64,000 bases of DNA from Oscillospiraceae bacterium (GTDB lineage Bacteria; Bacillota; Clostridia; Oscillospirales; Acutalibacteraceae), in NCBI GenBank assembly GCA_015065885.1, contig SVPJ01000002.1, positions 62,001-126,000 of the forward strand. The letters are read 5' to 3'. The translations under genes were made by a program, and so were the position numbers. Shown here piece by piece: positions 11,101-20,568 of the stretch; position 1 is the stretch's first letter; each line of letters begins with the position of its first letter. The notes under the pieces were generated by a model. It worked only from the letters and a program-made list of their open reading frames with translations. It was not told where the DNA came from and did no database searches.

Positions 11101-12402
11101 TTTAATCAGTGCGGGGCGGACGGCAATACCGAGCGTTGGGCGGTAGACCAATCCATAACGCCGTTATACACGCTGTGGTTGACGGACTCCTTTGAGGGTC
11201 GGGTGAATGTCTATAACTTCTCCGAATGGGGAGCGGCTCCCAATGCAGGTGTCCGCGTGGACAGCGGCGAGTTGCGTTTGTACAATTCACAGTTTAACAA
11301 CAACGGTGTCCCCACGTTTGAACTGAACAACGACGGCGTGATATACGCATACGGTGTAAGCTTTGTTACCACGTCGGGATTGCACTATATTACGGTGGAA
11401 AATCCGCCGCTGGTAAACGGTACGGCGAAAAACCTTCACGTGACAGGCGGCTTTTATCGAAACCGCCAAAGGGAGGTCGATGAAGTCGGTACGTATCGGT
11501 ATGTGTATCCGTATACACTGCGGTATGCTGTGCCGAAAAATGCCATTTTCCCCGAAAATGCCACCATGGTTGCAGTGGAGTCATTTGACGATTATTCATT
11601 GGACGATACGGTGTCGTATCAAGGCGATAATGCCGCCTGTGTGTCGGCAAGCCGTGGCAAAATTCGGATTGTGCTGGATGACAAACAGTTTGCGGCAAGC
11701 TTATGCAGCGTAGCGGATGAGAAGGGGGCATATCCATTCCGTCTGGGATACGGAAACGCGGACGATATCTACCGCTTGGAATGGCGATTGAACGTCGCTG
11801 AAATGCGCGGAACTGAGGATAGTGAAATATACTTGCAGTTCCATAACACCAACGGCAAAAACGCCGTGATACTGTCAATGGATAAGGATGGCTGTTTGCG
11901 TTGTATGGGGCAGACATTTGGACGGGCGGAATACAACGTGGATTATCGTCTTGCAATCGAGATAGATGCCCGTCGCACGGACAATAAAACTGTGAGAGCA
12001 TTTCTGTTGGACGATACGGCGCAGGTGATTGCCGCAAGTGCGGCGATACCGATGAATGACGTCTTCCAGGGCGAAAACACGGTGTGCGGTTTTCGCTTCG
12101 GTGCCATAGCAACGCCCTATGAGGCTGTAGGCACCAAGACCGACGTGACGGTAGATTATTTCTTCGTAATTCAAAGTGAAGAATCCACGCTGGCAGTGAC
12201 CTTGCGCGGTGACGTGGACGGCAACGGCAAGATTGACTCGACCGATGCCCGTTTGGTGTTGCAGTACGCAGTGAAGAAGATCGCGGCACTGCCGAGCGAA
12301 GGCGCGGCTGACGTGGACGGAAACGGCAAGGTGGATTCCACCGATGCCCGTCTGATCCTGCAATACGCGGTGAAGAAGATCAACAAATTCCCGGCGGCAT
12401 AA
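8200..12402 (+). CDS. Secreted double beta-helix protein with dockerin-like C-terminus (paralogue 3)
   Basis: Signal peptide MKRRFLSVFLCFCLLIPALVFS; same domain order as 2962-7158; terminal pair of DVDGNGKIDSTDARLVLQYAVKKI repeats. Confidence 0.88.
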   Translation: MKRRFLSVFLCFCLLIPALVFSTGETVSARSEYVILPLDFRIATSVTLNNSGQVYASESVTFDAIDLTQYNYAEDPSRIALQIDTYVSGDEAFLAYAESGLGGGQVEISSSGIWDTEELCCSSSEITFKSGEWVRVVLPLSIFTTKYGDEFCPENFNFLRIYLADHAPQKYTGASGMVKIINPCLIDTAVPEEERPDTQVGDGSFVPDAPVFHKVTVTQGYDDSTSVFAGYDLREYLATHTDIAVTDRDGNRDYSAVVNSLLSGLQQAGGGTLFIPAGEWEFRSEIVLPSGVSICGEWNNPDKNPEIRGTILKVYCGGGSSTGTPFIDMEHHTKVQNISIWYPEQSVQKIVEYPASIQTDNYTFVQNVTLVNSYIGIANVDTACCPNAWNIYGTPLCVGVDFDQVVDIARIEELHFAAKYWEESQLSGAPASGTERDLLEEYLYDYGIGLTLRRIDWSYANHSDFSGYNIGLLLAASSDGVHYPNGQCVGLNFTGCKYGVFVYGVNYCTEAFSEFVVKDCEYGIYLTERDDGAAEGTLNIYAASIEATKQAIYQGGMVQLNVMNSTIRRGAVVTANGNNTFINNQMYTAGPQILLDYGTVSAVLIGNTDYYNNPISYVNAGLCTLGYDETKADIDSYVPMTREEAMGEVKAPASAAHIIPNDLDNTGETDVTEALQAYLTALGRGEGGTLFLVPGKYRIDGAFTIPRGVELRGSGDFATIPMAANTILQVYTKVEDGKTAENATATVTLEEASGIRGIIFNYPEQNSTYRVIETVYDPVANTNVDYYRFDFTPYPYTVRGTGAGVYLVNVTVRNGWNGVDFATFRCDDHYVDYLAGHFFHRGITIGNGSKDGYVRNFQFNYNSILAPYVVTWFGFGGVPSLHLQNAFHQPMQAQFNNHSVSLQLGYVENQLIYNCFNYSSFIGVHLIEEGGRAADARIIGHGVDYGTQAVKIEAAEHVAFANLQVTSFNQCGADGNTERWAVDQSITPLYTLWLTDSFEGRVNVYNFSEWGAAPNAGVRVDSGELRLYNSQFNNNGVPTFELNNDGVIYAYGVSFVTTSGLHYITVENPPLVNGTAKNLHVTGGFYRNRQREVDEVGTYRYVYPYTLRYAVPKNAIFPENATMVAVESFDDYSLDDTVSYQGDNAACVSASRGKIRIVLDDKQFAASLCSVADEKGAYPFRLGYGNADDIYRLEWRLNVAEMRGTEDSEIYLQFHNTNGKNAVILSMDKDGCLRCMGQTFGRAEYNVDYRLAIEIDARRTDNKTVRAFLLDDTAQVIAASAAIPMNDVFQGENTVCGFRFGAIATPYEAVGTKTDVTVDYFFVIQSEESTLAVTLRGDVDGNGKIDSTDARLVLQYAVKKIAALPSEGAADVDGNGKVDSTDARLILQYAVKKINKFPAA

Positions 12403-12407
12403 TTGAA

Positions 12408-12445
12408 AAAACAGAGAAAATCGGTGGATTTTCTCTGTTTTTATA
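12408..12445 (+). terminator. Rho-independent terminator
   Basis: acagagaaaatc-ggtg-gattttctctgt then ttttat. Confidence 0.75.
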
Positions 12446-12533
12446 TAAAATTTCCGTTTTTTCGGTTGCGATACGAGACGGTATCTGTTATAATAAATTT
12501 ATGTATAGTTATTTGAAAGAAGGAGTGGTCCCC

Positions 12534-13298
12534 GTGAAGGTGAAACTGATCACGCATACCCCGAATCCGGAACAGACGATCGCGGTTGCCGCGCGTCTTT
12601 GCTATTCTCCCGCGACCATTGACGAAGTGAGCGAGATGCTGACTCCCGAAAAAGCGGCAAAATTTGTGGAAATGCTGGGAGATCTCGGTCACGACAGTCC
12701 CGTGGAACACGTGACCTTTACCTTTGGCATCGAGGACGTGTCCCGCTCGCTGCTTGCGGAGATCACCCGTCACCGTATCGCTTCGTTCAGCGTGCAAAGC
12801 CAGCGCTATGTGGCGGAAAACAATTTCTCCTACGTCGTGCCGCCCGCGATTGCCGATATTCCCGAAGCGGCAAAGGAGTTTCAACTGGCGATGGCGGAGG
12901 ATCAAGCGCACTACGAGCGTTTGGCGGATATGTTGCGTGCAAAACACCGTGCCGCGTTTGAAGCCGAGGGTATGACTCCCGAAGCCGCGGCAAAGGCGGC
13001 GGAAAAGCGTGCGATCGAAGATGCGCGTTTCGTGTTGCCGAACGCGTGTACCACCAAGATCATTATGACGATGAACGTGCGCAGTTTGCGCAATTTTTTC
13101 CATCTACGCTGCTGTAACCGCGCCCAGTGGGAGATCCGCGCTCTTGCGACCGAAATGTTGCGCTTGTGCTACGGCGTGGCACCGCATCTGTTCCAAAAAT
13201 CGGGTCCGTCCTGCGTGAGCGGTCCGTGCCCCGAAGGAAAGATGTGTTGCGGAAAAACGGCAGAAGTGCGTGCGAAATTTGCCGCATTGAAAGGATGA
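12534..13298 (+). CDS. thyX: FAD-dependent thymidylate synthase
   Basis: ThyX signature RHRIASFSVQSQRY; SD aaggag upstream of GTG at 12534. Confidence 0.92.
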   Translation: MKVKLITHTPNPEQTIAVAARLCYSPATIDEVSEMLTPEKAAKFVEMLGDLGHDSPVEHVTFTFGIEDVSRSLLAEITRHRIASFSVQSQRYVAENNFSYVVPPAIADIPEAAKEFQLAMAEDQAHYERLADMLRAKHRAAFEAEGMTPEAAAKAAEKRAIEDARFVLPNACTTKIIMTMNVRSLRNFFHLRCCNRAQWEIRALATEMLRLCYGVAPHLFQKSGPSCVSGPCPEGKMCCGKTAEVRAKFAALKG

Positions 13299-13305
13299 GT
13301 CGGTA

Positions 13306-13974
13306 ATGGGACGTTTGATCGTGGTTGACGGCTTGGACGGGTGCGGAAAAAGCACCCAGCTCGACCGCTTAAACGAGTATTTCGGAACAAGCGGGATACC
13401 CTACAAACAAATTTCGTTTCCGGATTATCAAAACCCGTCATCCGCATTGGTAAAGCTGTATTTGGACGGCAGTCTCGGTAAAACGCCTGCCGACGTAAAC
13501 GCGTATGCATCCTCTTCGTTTTACGCAGTGGATCGTTATGCGAGTTTTAAGCAGTTTTGGCAAGCGGATTACGAACGTGGCGATCTGATCGTGGCGGCAC
13601 GGTACGTGACCTCCAATGCGATCCACCAGATGTCCAAGTTGCCGCGGGAGGAATGGGACGCCTATCTCAATTGGCTCGCAGAATATGAGTATGACCGTTT
13701 AGGTCTTCCGCGCCCGAACAGCGTGGTATTCCTGGATATGCCGCCTGCCGTTGCAGATAAGCTCGTGATGTCCCGCTATGCGGGGGATGCCGCCAAAAAG
13801 GATATTCACGAAAAAGACACCTCCTATCTTGCCGCTTGCCGTCCCGCGGCGTTGTATGCGGCGGAAAAATGGGGCTGGCACGTGATCTCCTGTGCCGAAG
13901 GAGATGCACCGCGTGCGATCGAAGCCATTACTGAAGATATTATCCGTGCGGTTAAAGGGGATATTGCATTTTGA
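13306..13974 (+). CDS. tmk: Thymidylate kinase
   Basis: VVDGLDGCGKSTQ P-loop; DRY-like motif; adjacent to thyX. Confidence 0.85.
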   Translation: MGRLIVVDGLDGCGKSTQLDRLNEYFGTSGIPYKQISFPDYQNPSSALVKLYLDGSLGKTPADVNAYASSSFYAVDRYASFKQFWQADYERGDLIVAARYVTSNAIHQMSKLPREEWDAYLNWLAEYEYDRLGLPRPNSVVFLDMPPAVADKLVMSRYAGDAAKKDIHEKDTSYLAACRPAALYAAEKWGWHVISCAEGDAPRAIEAITEDIIRAVKGDIAF

Positions 13975-14867
13975 TGTTTCAAACGCCGTTTCATACGCCG
14001 ACCTTTGCGGACGCCGCACGGTGTATTCCGCTCTTAAAGCAGGCGCCGTCCCGTTGCTGTGAATATTCGTTTGCCAATATGATGATGTGGCGGGAGTATT
14101 TCGACACGCAAATAGCCTATAACGACGACGCGGTGGTCGTGCGTTTCGGCGGCGAAGTGCCGCACTATTTGGCACCGGCAGGCAGTGCGGCGGAACAAAC
14201 GTTGCGTGCGTTATACGATGACGCGCTTTCACGCGGTGAGCCGTTATACGTCTTCGGATATGACGAAGACGGTATCGGTCGCTTGTGGGACGAATATACG
14301 GTAGAATCCTGCACGGAACACCGCGACGAGTTCGATTATCTGTATCTTGTTGAAGATCTGGCAAACCTCTCCGGACGTAAGTATCACGCCAAACGCAATC
14401 ATATTGCCGCGTTTTCCAAAGAATATGCGTGGCAGTATGAAGAGTTGAGCGATCACAACGTTGCGGACGTGCTTTCGGCGGCGGATATGTGGTACGAACA
14501 GCGTGTTACAGCATACGGTGATCCCGACGGTGCATTAGAAGCGGAGAATACGGCAATACATGAATTGCTCTCCCATCGCCGTGAGATCGAACTTGCGGGC
14601 GGCTTGATCCGCGCAGACGGACGCGCCGTGGCGTTTACGTTCGGGGCACCGCTGACCGACGATACTTTTGATACGTTGGTGGAAAAGGCGCTGTCGCCCT
14701 ATGACAAAGCCTACGCCGTGATCAATCGGGAGTTTGCCCGCAACACCTTGCGGGGGTACACCTACGTTAACCGTGAAAACGACGTGGGTGTGGAAGGGTT
14801 ACGGCGTGCAAAACTGTCGTACTATCCTGCGGCGCTTGTGAAAAAGATTATGTGTACCATCCGTTAG
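13974..14867 (+). CDS. DUF2156-type (phosphatidylglycerol lysyltransferase C-terminal-like) protein
   Basis: YSFANMMMWREYF...GRKYHAKRNHIAAF...NREFARNTLRGYTYVNRENDVGVEGLRRAKLSYYPAALV; overlaps tmk stop. Confidence 0.75.
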   Translation: MFQTPFHTPTFADAARCIPLLKQAPSRCCEYSFANMMMWREYFDTQIAYNDDAVVVRFGGEVPHYLAPAGSAAEQTLRALYDDALSRGEPLYVFGYDEDGIGRLWDEYTVESCTEHRDEFDYLYLVEDLANLSGRKYHAKRNHIAAFSKEYAWQYEELSDHNVADVLSAADMWYEQRVTAYGDPDGALEAENTAIHELLSHRREIELAGGLIRADGRAVAFTFGAPLTDDTFDTLVEKALSPYDKAYAVINREFARNTLRGYTYVNRENDVGVEGLRRAKLSYYPAALVKKIMCTIR

Positions 14868-14870
14868 GGG

Positions 14871-15704
14871 GTGTATACCGTGACGGAGTTCATTTGGGCG
14901 GGAGAAGACCGCCTTTCGGATGTCCTTTCGTTGTGGCGACAAGGGTTTCCCGATGACAGCGAGGAGGATATACGGGAATTTTGGTATACGCTGAAAGCAG
15001 AGGCGCGCTGTCTTATGTTGTCGGTGGATAACGAGGCCTGCTCGATGGCGTTTGTGATTCCCGCAAAAATGAACGGTGCTGTCGTTTGGTACGTATACGC
15101 CGCCGTTACGGCGCGTGCGTATCGCGGGCGGGGGTATTTCGCCGCCTTGCTCGAAGAGATAGCCCGCCGCGCCGAAGCGGAAAATGTGAGCGGACTGTTT
15201 TTACGGCCCGCCGCACCGTCCTTGTTTACCTATTACGCCCGTTTGGGTTTCGTCCCGCTGTTCTACCGTGAAGAGGTTAAGTGTGAAGCGGATGAACTTT
15301 ACACTTGCGGTTATGAGTTGAAATGGGAATCGGTAACGGACGACGTTGCCGAGCAGCGCAACCGTTGGCTTGCGATGCTCGGTATCCCGTCGGTCACGTG
15401 GTCCGAAGCGGTGACGGCGTACGCCCAAAGTTTGCTTGAAGACGGCGGCGTGTTGGTCTCCGATAAGGGATTGGTTATGTATCGGCGTGACGGCGACGGT
15501 ATTGAAATTACCGAACTTTTATGTGCAACAAAGGATGCTGATGACGTACTGTCTTCGCTGTCAAGGTATTTCGCTTGTCGGATAAAATGCGTTTGTCTGC
15601 CGCCTGTGACGACAGACAACGCGAAAACGTATGGTATGTTTCGTGCAACGGGGGCGACTGAGGTCCCGCATGGTACGTGGTATATGGGATTTTCATTGGA
15701 ATAA
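14871..15704 (+). CDS. GNAT-family N-acetyltransferase
   Basis: VYAAVTARAYRGRGYFAALLEEIARRAE acetyl-CoA motif. Confidence 0.8.
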   Translation: MYTVTEFIWAGEDRLSDVLSLWRQGFPDDSEEDIREFWYTLKAEARCLMLSVDNEACSMAFVIPAKMNGAVVWYVYAAVTARAYRGRGYFAALLEEIARRAEAENVSGLFLRPAAPSLFTYYARLGFVPLFYREEVKCEADELYTCGYELKWESVTDDVAEQRNRWLAMLGIPSVTWSEAVTAYAQSLLEDGGVLVSDKGLVMYRRDGDGIEITELLCATKDADDVLSSLSRYFACRIKCVCLPPVTTDNAKTYGMFRATGATEVPHGTWYMGFSLE

Positions 15705-15721
15705 AAGAAGGTGCATACACT

Positions 15722-16261
15722 ATGATATACGTCTTTTTAGCAGACGGCTTTGAAGAGGTCGAGGCGTTGGCTCCCGTGGATATTATGCGCCGTGCGGGTC
15801 TGTCGGTACAGACGGTGGGCATTGGCGGCCGTACGGTGACGGGGGCACACGGTATCACGGTCACGGCGGACGTCACCGAAGAGACGCTGACGCCGGACGA
15901 TATCGAAGCCGTAGTTCTGCCCGGCGGTATGCCCGGCACCAAAAACTTAGAAGCCAGTGGGACAGTGGCAACGGTACTGGAAAAGGCGGTGCAGGAAGGC
16001 GTGCTGATCGCGGCGATCTGCGCGGCCCCCTCCGTTTTGGGACACAGAGGTATCCTTCGCGGTAAACGCGCTACCTGCTATCCCGGGTTTGAATCCGCGT
16101 TGGAAGGTGCTGTTCTGACCGACGGCGGCGTGGTGCGCGACGGCAACGTGCTTACTGCTTGCGGTGCAGGCGTGGCACTCGAATTCGGGTTTCAACTGGT
16201 AAGTGCCTTGTGTTCCGAAGAAAAAGCCGATTCGCTGAGGGAGGCGATGAGATGCCCGTAG
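15722..16261 (+). CDS. DJ-1/PfpI family protein
   Basis: MIYVFLADGFEEVEALAPVDIMRRAG...AAICAAPSVLG nucleophile-elbow Cys. Confidence 0.88.
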   Translation: MIYVFLADGFEEVEALAPVDIMRRAGLSVQTVGIGGRTVTGAHGITVTADVTEETLTPDDIEAVVLPGGMPGTKNLEASGTVATVLEKAVQEGVLIAAICAAPSVLGHRGILRGKRATCYPGFESALEGAVLTDGGVVRDGNVLTACGAGVALEFGFQLVSALCSEEKADSLREAMRCP

Positions 16262-16869
16262 CCGATATTCGCCCCATAAAAGAGGGTTTACGACAAAAGT
16301 ATAAGCAACAGCGTGCCGCCATGTCCCCCGAAGAAAAAGCACGGGTAGACGGCATTATTGCCGATCGTGTGGCTTCTCTTTGGCAATATCAACGCTGTCG
16401 TTTACTGCTTGTGTACGTATCTACAAAGATCGAAGTGGATACCTTCCGTATCATCGAACGTGCGCTGGCGGACGGAAAAGCCGTGGCGGTCCCGCGCTGT
16501 GTGCCGGGCACACGGCAGATGGAGTTTTACCGTATCCACAGCACGGAGGATCTGGCACCCGGTACTTTCGGCGTGTTGGAACCCGTTCCCGGCGTACACG
16601 AGATGCTTACGGAATTTCCCGACAGCTTGTGTATCGTGCCGGCACTCAGTTACGATTGGCACGGGTACCGGCTGGGATACGGAAAAGGGTATTACGACCG
16701 CTTTTTGTCGAAATATAACGGCGTGATGATCGGTATTTGTTACAGCGATTGTGTGCAGCGCAAACTGCCGCACGGCCGCTTTGACCGACCGGTGGAGTTA
16801 TTGGTTACCGAACGGTATCTGCGCCGTACCGCTCACTCAAATCGGAGCGAAAATTACAGGCCGCGATGA
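16252..16869 (+). CDS. 5-formyltetrahydrofolate cyclo-ligase
   Basis: ...SYDWHGYRLGYGKGYYDRFLSKY signature; start ATG at 16252 overlapping the previous gene. Confidence 0.88.
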   Translation: MPVADIRPIKEGLRQKYKQQRAAMSPEEKARVDGIIADRVASLWQYQRCRLLLVYVSTKIEVDTFRIIERALADGKAVAVPRCVPGTRQMEFYRIHSTEDLAPGTFGVLEPVPGVHEMLTEFPDSLCIVPALSYDWHGYRLGYGKGYYDRFLSKYNGVMIGICYSDCVQRKLPHGRFDRPVELLVTERYLRRTAHSNRSENYRPR

Positions 16870-16893
16870 CCGCAAACGTCAGGAGGTGCTCTT

Positions 16894-18270
16894 ATGTCGG
16901 ACAATTGGGATGATATCTTGGACGAGATGGAGATGAACAAACAAGCGGACGATACCGCCAAACGTGAAGAGGAACGCCGTGAAAAAGTGGCTTCCTTTCA
17001 GTTGAATATGGATCTTGATGACGAATTCGGAGAGTATACGGAGCCGCCGCGGGTAGAGAAGGAAACGGAACACAGTGCCGAAGAAAGCACCGTGGAGCCC
17101 GTTTCACTTGTGGCAGAGGAGTCGAAGGAACCTGTAAAGGACGAAGAAGAATCCCCGAAAAAGCCGGAAAAGTCCCGCAGGAAACGCGCACATATGGATG
17201 CGAAAGAGCGTGAAATGTGGGGGTGTGCGGGCAGTATTTTCTACGTGCTGGCCATTCTCGGCGTGTCGTTGGTGTTGGCGTGCTTCGTTATTATGGCGGC
17301 GCTGGATCTGACGGGACTTAACAAATCGGGCATTGACGTGCGTGTGACGTTGGATGAAGGGGCGACCACGGAAACGATTGCCGCGACGTTAAAAGAGCAT
17401 AAACTGATCGATCATCCGTTTTTCTTCAAGTTGTATTCCAAACTGACGGGGGATGACAGCGAGTACAAGTCGGGTGTGTACACCTTGTCCGCCAATATGG
17501 GTTATGGTAACATCGTGGATCGTCTGCGTGCGGGCGTACCCCGCACGGTGGTGTCGGTCACCATTCCCGAAGGCTTTACTATGGACGATATTGCCCTGCT
17601 GATGGAAGAAAAGGCGGTATGTACCAAAGGCGCGTTTTACGACGCTGTGCTTGAAGGTGACTATTCCGATTATTCCTTTATCGCTTCACTGCCGAAGGAA
17701 GAGGGCGAGTACGCAGGACGCGGCTATGCACTGGAAGGCTATATGTTCCCCGATACCTACGAGTTTTACACGGGCAGTACGGGGGAGACGGTGGTGCGCA
17801 AACTGCTGAACAACTTCGATAACCGCGTGGACACCACGTACAAGACCACCATCGCCGCGATGGGGATGACGGTCAACGAAGTGGTGACACTGGCTTCTAT
17901 CGTACAGGCTGAAGCAGGTAGCGATGAATGGTCGCGTGTAGCACGCGTACTCATAAACCGTTTGAACAACACGGCGGAATTCCCCCATTTGCAGTGCGAT
18001 GCCACCATCAACTATTTTAAGAAACTGGATCGTTCGGTGAGCGGGCTTACGATCGACCAAAACGCATACGATACCCACGTGCGTAAAGGGTTGACTCCGG
18101 GCGCTATTTCCAACCCCGGCATGAAAGCCATCAACGCGGTGCTGTCGCCGTCCGAAGCCGATGATGTCAAGGATTGCTACTATTTTGCGACCGATTTAGA
18201 AACCGGTATCACGTATTATTCGCGCACCTATGCAGAGCATCAGGCGATCTGTGCCCAGTATGGAATTTAG
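16894..18270 (+). CDS. mltG: Endolytic murein transglycosylase MltG/YceG-like
   Basis: N-terminal TM; EGYMFPDTYEFY, ASIVQAEA, LQCDATINY, GAISNPGMKAINAVLSP motifs. Confidence 0.9.
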   Translation: MSDNWDDILDEMEMNKQADDTAKREEERREKVASFQLNMDLDDEFGEYTEPPRVEKETEHSAEESTVEPVSLVAEESKEPVKDEEESPKKPEKSRRKRAHMDAKEREMWGCAGSIFYVLAILGVSLVLACFVIMAALDLTGLNKSGIDVRVTLDEGATTETIAATLKEHKLIDHPFFFKLYSKLTGDDSEYKSGVYTLSANMGYGNIVDRLRAGVPRTVVSVTIPEGFTMDDIALLMEEKAVCTKGAFYDAVLEGDYSDYSFIASLPKEEGEYAGRGYALEGYMFPDTYEFYTGSTGETVVRKLLNNFDNRVDTTYKTTIAAMGMTVNEVVTLASIVQAEAGSDEWSRVARVLINRLNNTAEFPHLQCDATINYFKKLDRSVSGLTIDQNAYDTHVRKGLTPGAISNPGMKAINAVLSPSEADDVKDCYYFATDLETGITYYSRTYAEHQAICAQYGI

Positions 18271-18283
18271 GGGAGAAACGATA

Positions 18284-19261
18284 ATGCATTGTCCGAAATG
18301 CAACTGTGAACGGGAGACGCGTCGCGGCGCGTGTCCCGTTTGCGGTTACAGCCGAAAACGGCTTGTTTTGATGATTGTTTCTATTTGTGTTGCCGCTCTG
18401 CTTTTGCTTTCTCTCGCCGTGTGGGGTGTCGTGTCACTGCTTAGTGCTTGGTTTAGCCGTGTGAATCCGTCCTCGACGGACAAGCCGACATCGCCCACGG
18501 CGGAAACCGCCGAAACCACCCTTTCGCGTACGGTGACGGTGACGATCCCCGAGGGGTATACCGTTTTGAAGATCGCCGCCGCACTTGAAACGGCAGACGT
18601 ATGTGACGCCGCCGCGTTTTTGAAGGCGGTACGCGAAGGGGATTACGCAGATTACGCTTTCTTGGAAAATGTGTCGGTCATGGGCGAAGACGGAACACCG
18701 AACGGTCGCTGTTTCCGTCTGGAAGGGTATTTGTTCCCCGATACTTATGAGTTTTACCGCAACAGCAGCGGGGAGGCGGCGGTACGCCGTTTCTTAGATA
18801 ATTTTGAACGCAAACTGGCGGCGTGGCAAGCGGCGTTGGATGCGAGCGGGCTGACGCTCGACGAGGCGGTCACCTTGGCGTCCGTTATTCAGCGTGAAGC
18901 CAAAACCGCCGCCGATATGTACCGCGTGTCGCGTGTGTTACACAACCGTCTCGAAAGTCCCGACTATCCGCGTTTGCAGTGCGACGTATCCACAGCATAT
19001 CTGCGCGAGTTGGAAGCGGCTGGTGAAACGCCCGACAAGGCGGCATACGATACATATGTCCGCAAGGGATTGCCCGTGGGGGCGATTGCCAATCCCGGTG
19101 CCGCGGCACTGGCGGCGGCGGTCGCACCGTCCGAGGAGGATATTTGTGCGGGATGTTATTTCTTCGTCATCGACGAGGCGGACGGAACCGTGTATTATTC
19201 CAAGACCTACGCCGAACATTTGGCGGTGTGGGCAGAGATTCAAGAACGAACGGGGGAGTGA
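18284..19261 (+). CDS. MltG/YceG-like paralogue with N-terminal zinc-ribbon
   Basis: MHCPKCNCERETRRGACPVCGYS zinc ribbon, then TM, then EGYLFPDTYEFY, ASVIQREA, LQCDVSTAY motifs. Confidence 0.85.
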   Translation: MHCPKCNCERETRRGACPVCGYSRKRLVLMIVSICVAALLLLSLAVWGVVSLLSAWFSRVNPSSTDKPTSPTAETAETTLSRTVTVTIPEGYTVLKIAAALETADVCDAAAFLKAVREGDYADYAFLENVSVMGEDGTPNGRCFRLEGYLFPDTYEFYRNSSGEAAVRRFLDNFERKLAAWQAALDASGLTLDEAVTLASVIQREAKTAADMYRVSRVLHNRLESPDYPRLQCDVSTAYLRELEAAGETPDKAAYDTYVRKGLPVGAIANPGAAALAAAVAPSEEDICAGCYFFVIDEADGTVYYSKTYAEHLAVWAEIQERTGE

Positions 19262-19264
19262 CGA

Positions 19265-20482
19265 ATGCCGAAAAGGCCCGAAGTTTTAGCGCCTGCGGGA
19301 GATGCGGAGCGGCTGGAGGCCGCGTTGCAATACGGCGCGGATGCGGTGTACCTTTCGATGACGCAGTTCGGTATGCGTACCGCCCCGCAGAATTTTGACG
19401 AGACCGCCCTTGCTGCGGCGGTTCAAAAGGCACACGGTAGGGGTGTATCTGTGTATCTTACTTGCAACATCCTGCCGCGCAACGATGAGATCGCACAGTT
19501 GCCTCGTTATTTTGAAGCGGCAACGGCGGCGGGGGTGGATGCGCTGATCGTGGCGGACCTCGGTGTGATCGGTATGGCAAAACGTTACGCACCTTATATG
19601 CCGTTGCATATCTCGACCCAGTTCGGCGTGGTGAATTACCAAACCGCCCGCGAATTGCACGATATGGGAGCCGCTCGTGTGGTGCTGGCCCGTGAACTTT
19701 CGATGGAGGAGATCGCCGAGGTACGTGCCAAAACGCCTGCGGAATTGGAACTGGAATGTTTCGTACACGGGGCTATGTGTATGTCCTATTCGGGACGGTG
19801 CCTGATCTCTAACTACCTTGCAGGGCGGGACGCCAATCACGGTGATTGTGCACAGCCGTGCCGTTGGCGGTATGAGGTGATCGAGCCCTCCGCACCCGAG
19901 GCACGGTATACGGTGGAAGAGACGAAAAACGGTTCGTTCATCTTCAATGCGAACGACCTGAATATGATCGAACATATCCCTGCGTTATATCACGCGGGCG
20001 TATCGTCTTTTAAGATCGAAGGACGTGCGAAGGCGGCGTATTACGCCGCGGTGACCACCAACGCGTACCGTGTGGCGACCGACGGATTCATCGCTTCGGG
20101 ATACGATGTGAATTACCGTCCCGAAGAGTGGGTGATCGAGGAATTGCAAAAGGTCAGCCACCGTCCGTACACGACGGGATTTTATTTTGGTATGCCGAAT
20201 CAGAATCTCGCCTACGGCGGATACGTGCGGGAATATCAGGTGGCGGCGGTCGCGGTGGAATGGGCAAACGGCGTTCTTACCGTCAGTCAGCGTAATCGCT
20301 TCGTTAAAGGGGATACGCTTGAAGTGTTAGAGGCGGGTAAAGCACCCTTTTCTATTGCCGTTGATGACTTGTTTGACGGAGAAGGAGAAGCCATCGAGGC
20401 GGCACCGCACCCGACGATGCTGTGCCGTATTCCGTGTGAACGACCCGTTTCGGCAGGAAGTTTGCTTCGCAGAGCGTTATAA
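19265..20482 (+). CDS. Peptidase U32 family protein
   Basis: PEVLAPAGDAERLEAALQYGADAVYLS...ECFVHGAMCMSYSGRCLISNYLAGRDANHGDCAQPCRW. Confidence 0.92.
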   Translation: MPKRPEVLAPAGDAERLEAALQYGADAVYLSMTQFGMRTAPQNFDETALAAAVQKAHGRGVSVYLTCNILPRNDEIAQLPRYFEAATAAGVDALIVADLGVIGMAKRYAPYMPLHISTQFGVVNYQTARELHDMGAARVVLARELSMEEIAEVRAKTPAELELECFVHGAMCMSYSGRCLISNYLAGRDANHGDCAQPCRWRYEVIEPSAPEARYTVEETKNGSFIFNANDLNMIEHIPALYHAGVSSFKIEGRAKAAYYAAVTTNAYRVATDGFIASGYDVNYRPEEWVIEELQKVSHRPYTTGFYFGMPNQNLAYGGYVREYQVAAVAVEWANGVLTVSQRNRFVKGDTLEVLEAGKAPFSIAVDDLFDGEGEAIEAAPHPTMLCRIPCERPVSAGSLLRRAL

Positions 20483-20488
20483 TTTTTA

Positions 20489-20520
20489 AAGCGTTCGCCG
20501 TTGGCGGACGCTTTTTGTAT
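20489..20520 (+). terminator. Rho-independent terminator
   Basis: aaagcgttcgccgttggcggacgctttttg. Confidence 0.7.
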
Positions 20521-20568
20521 AGGTGAGCGCATGTTTGTACACACTGAACGGTGAAGGAGTGTGTGCGG

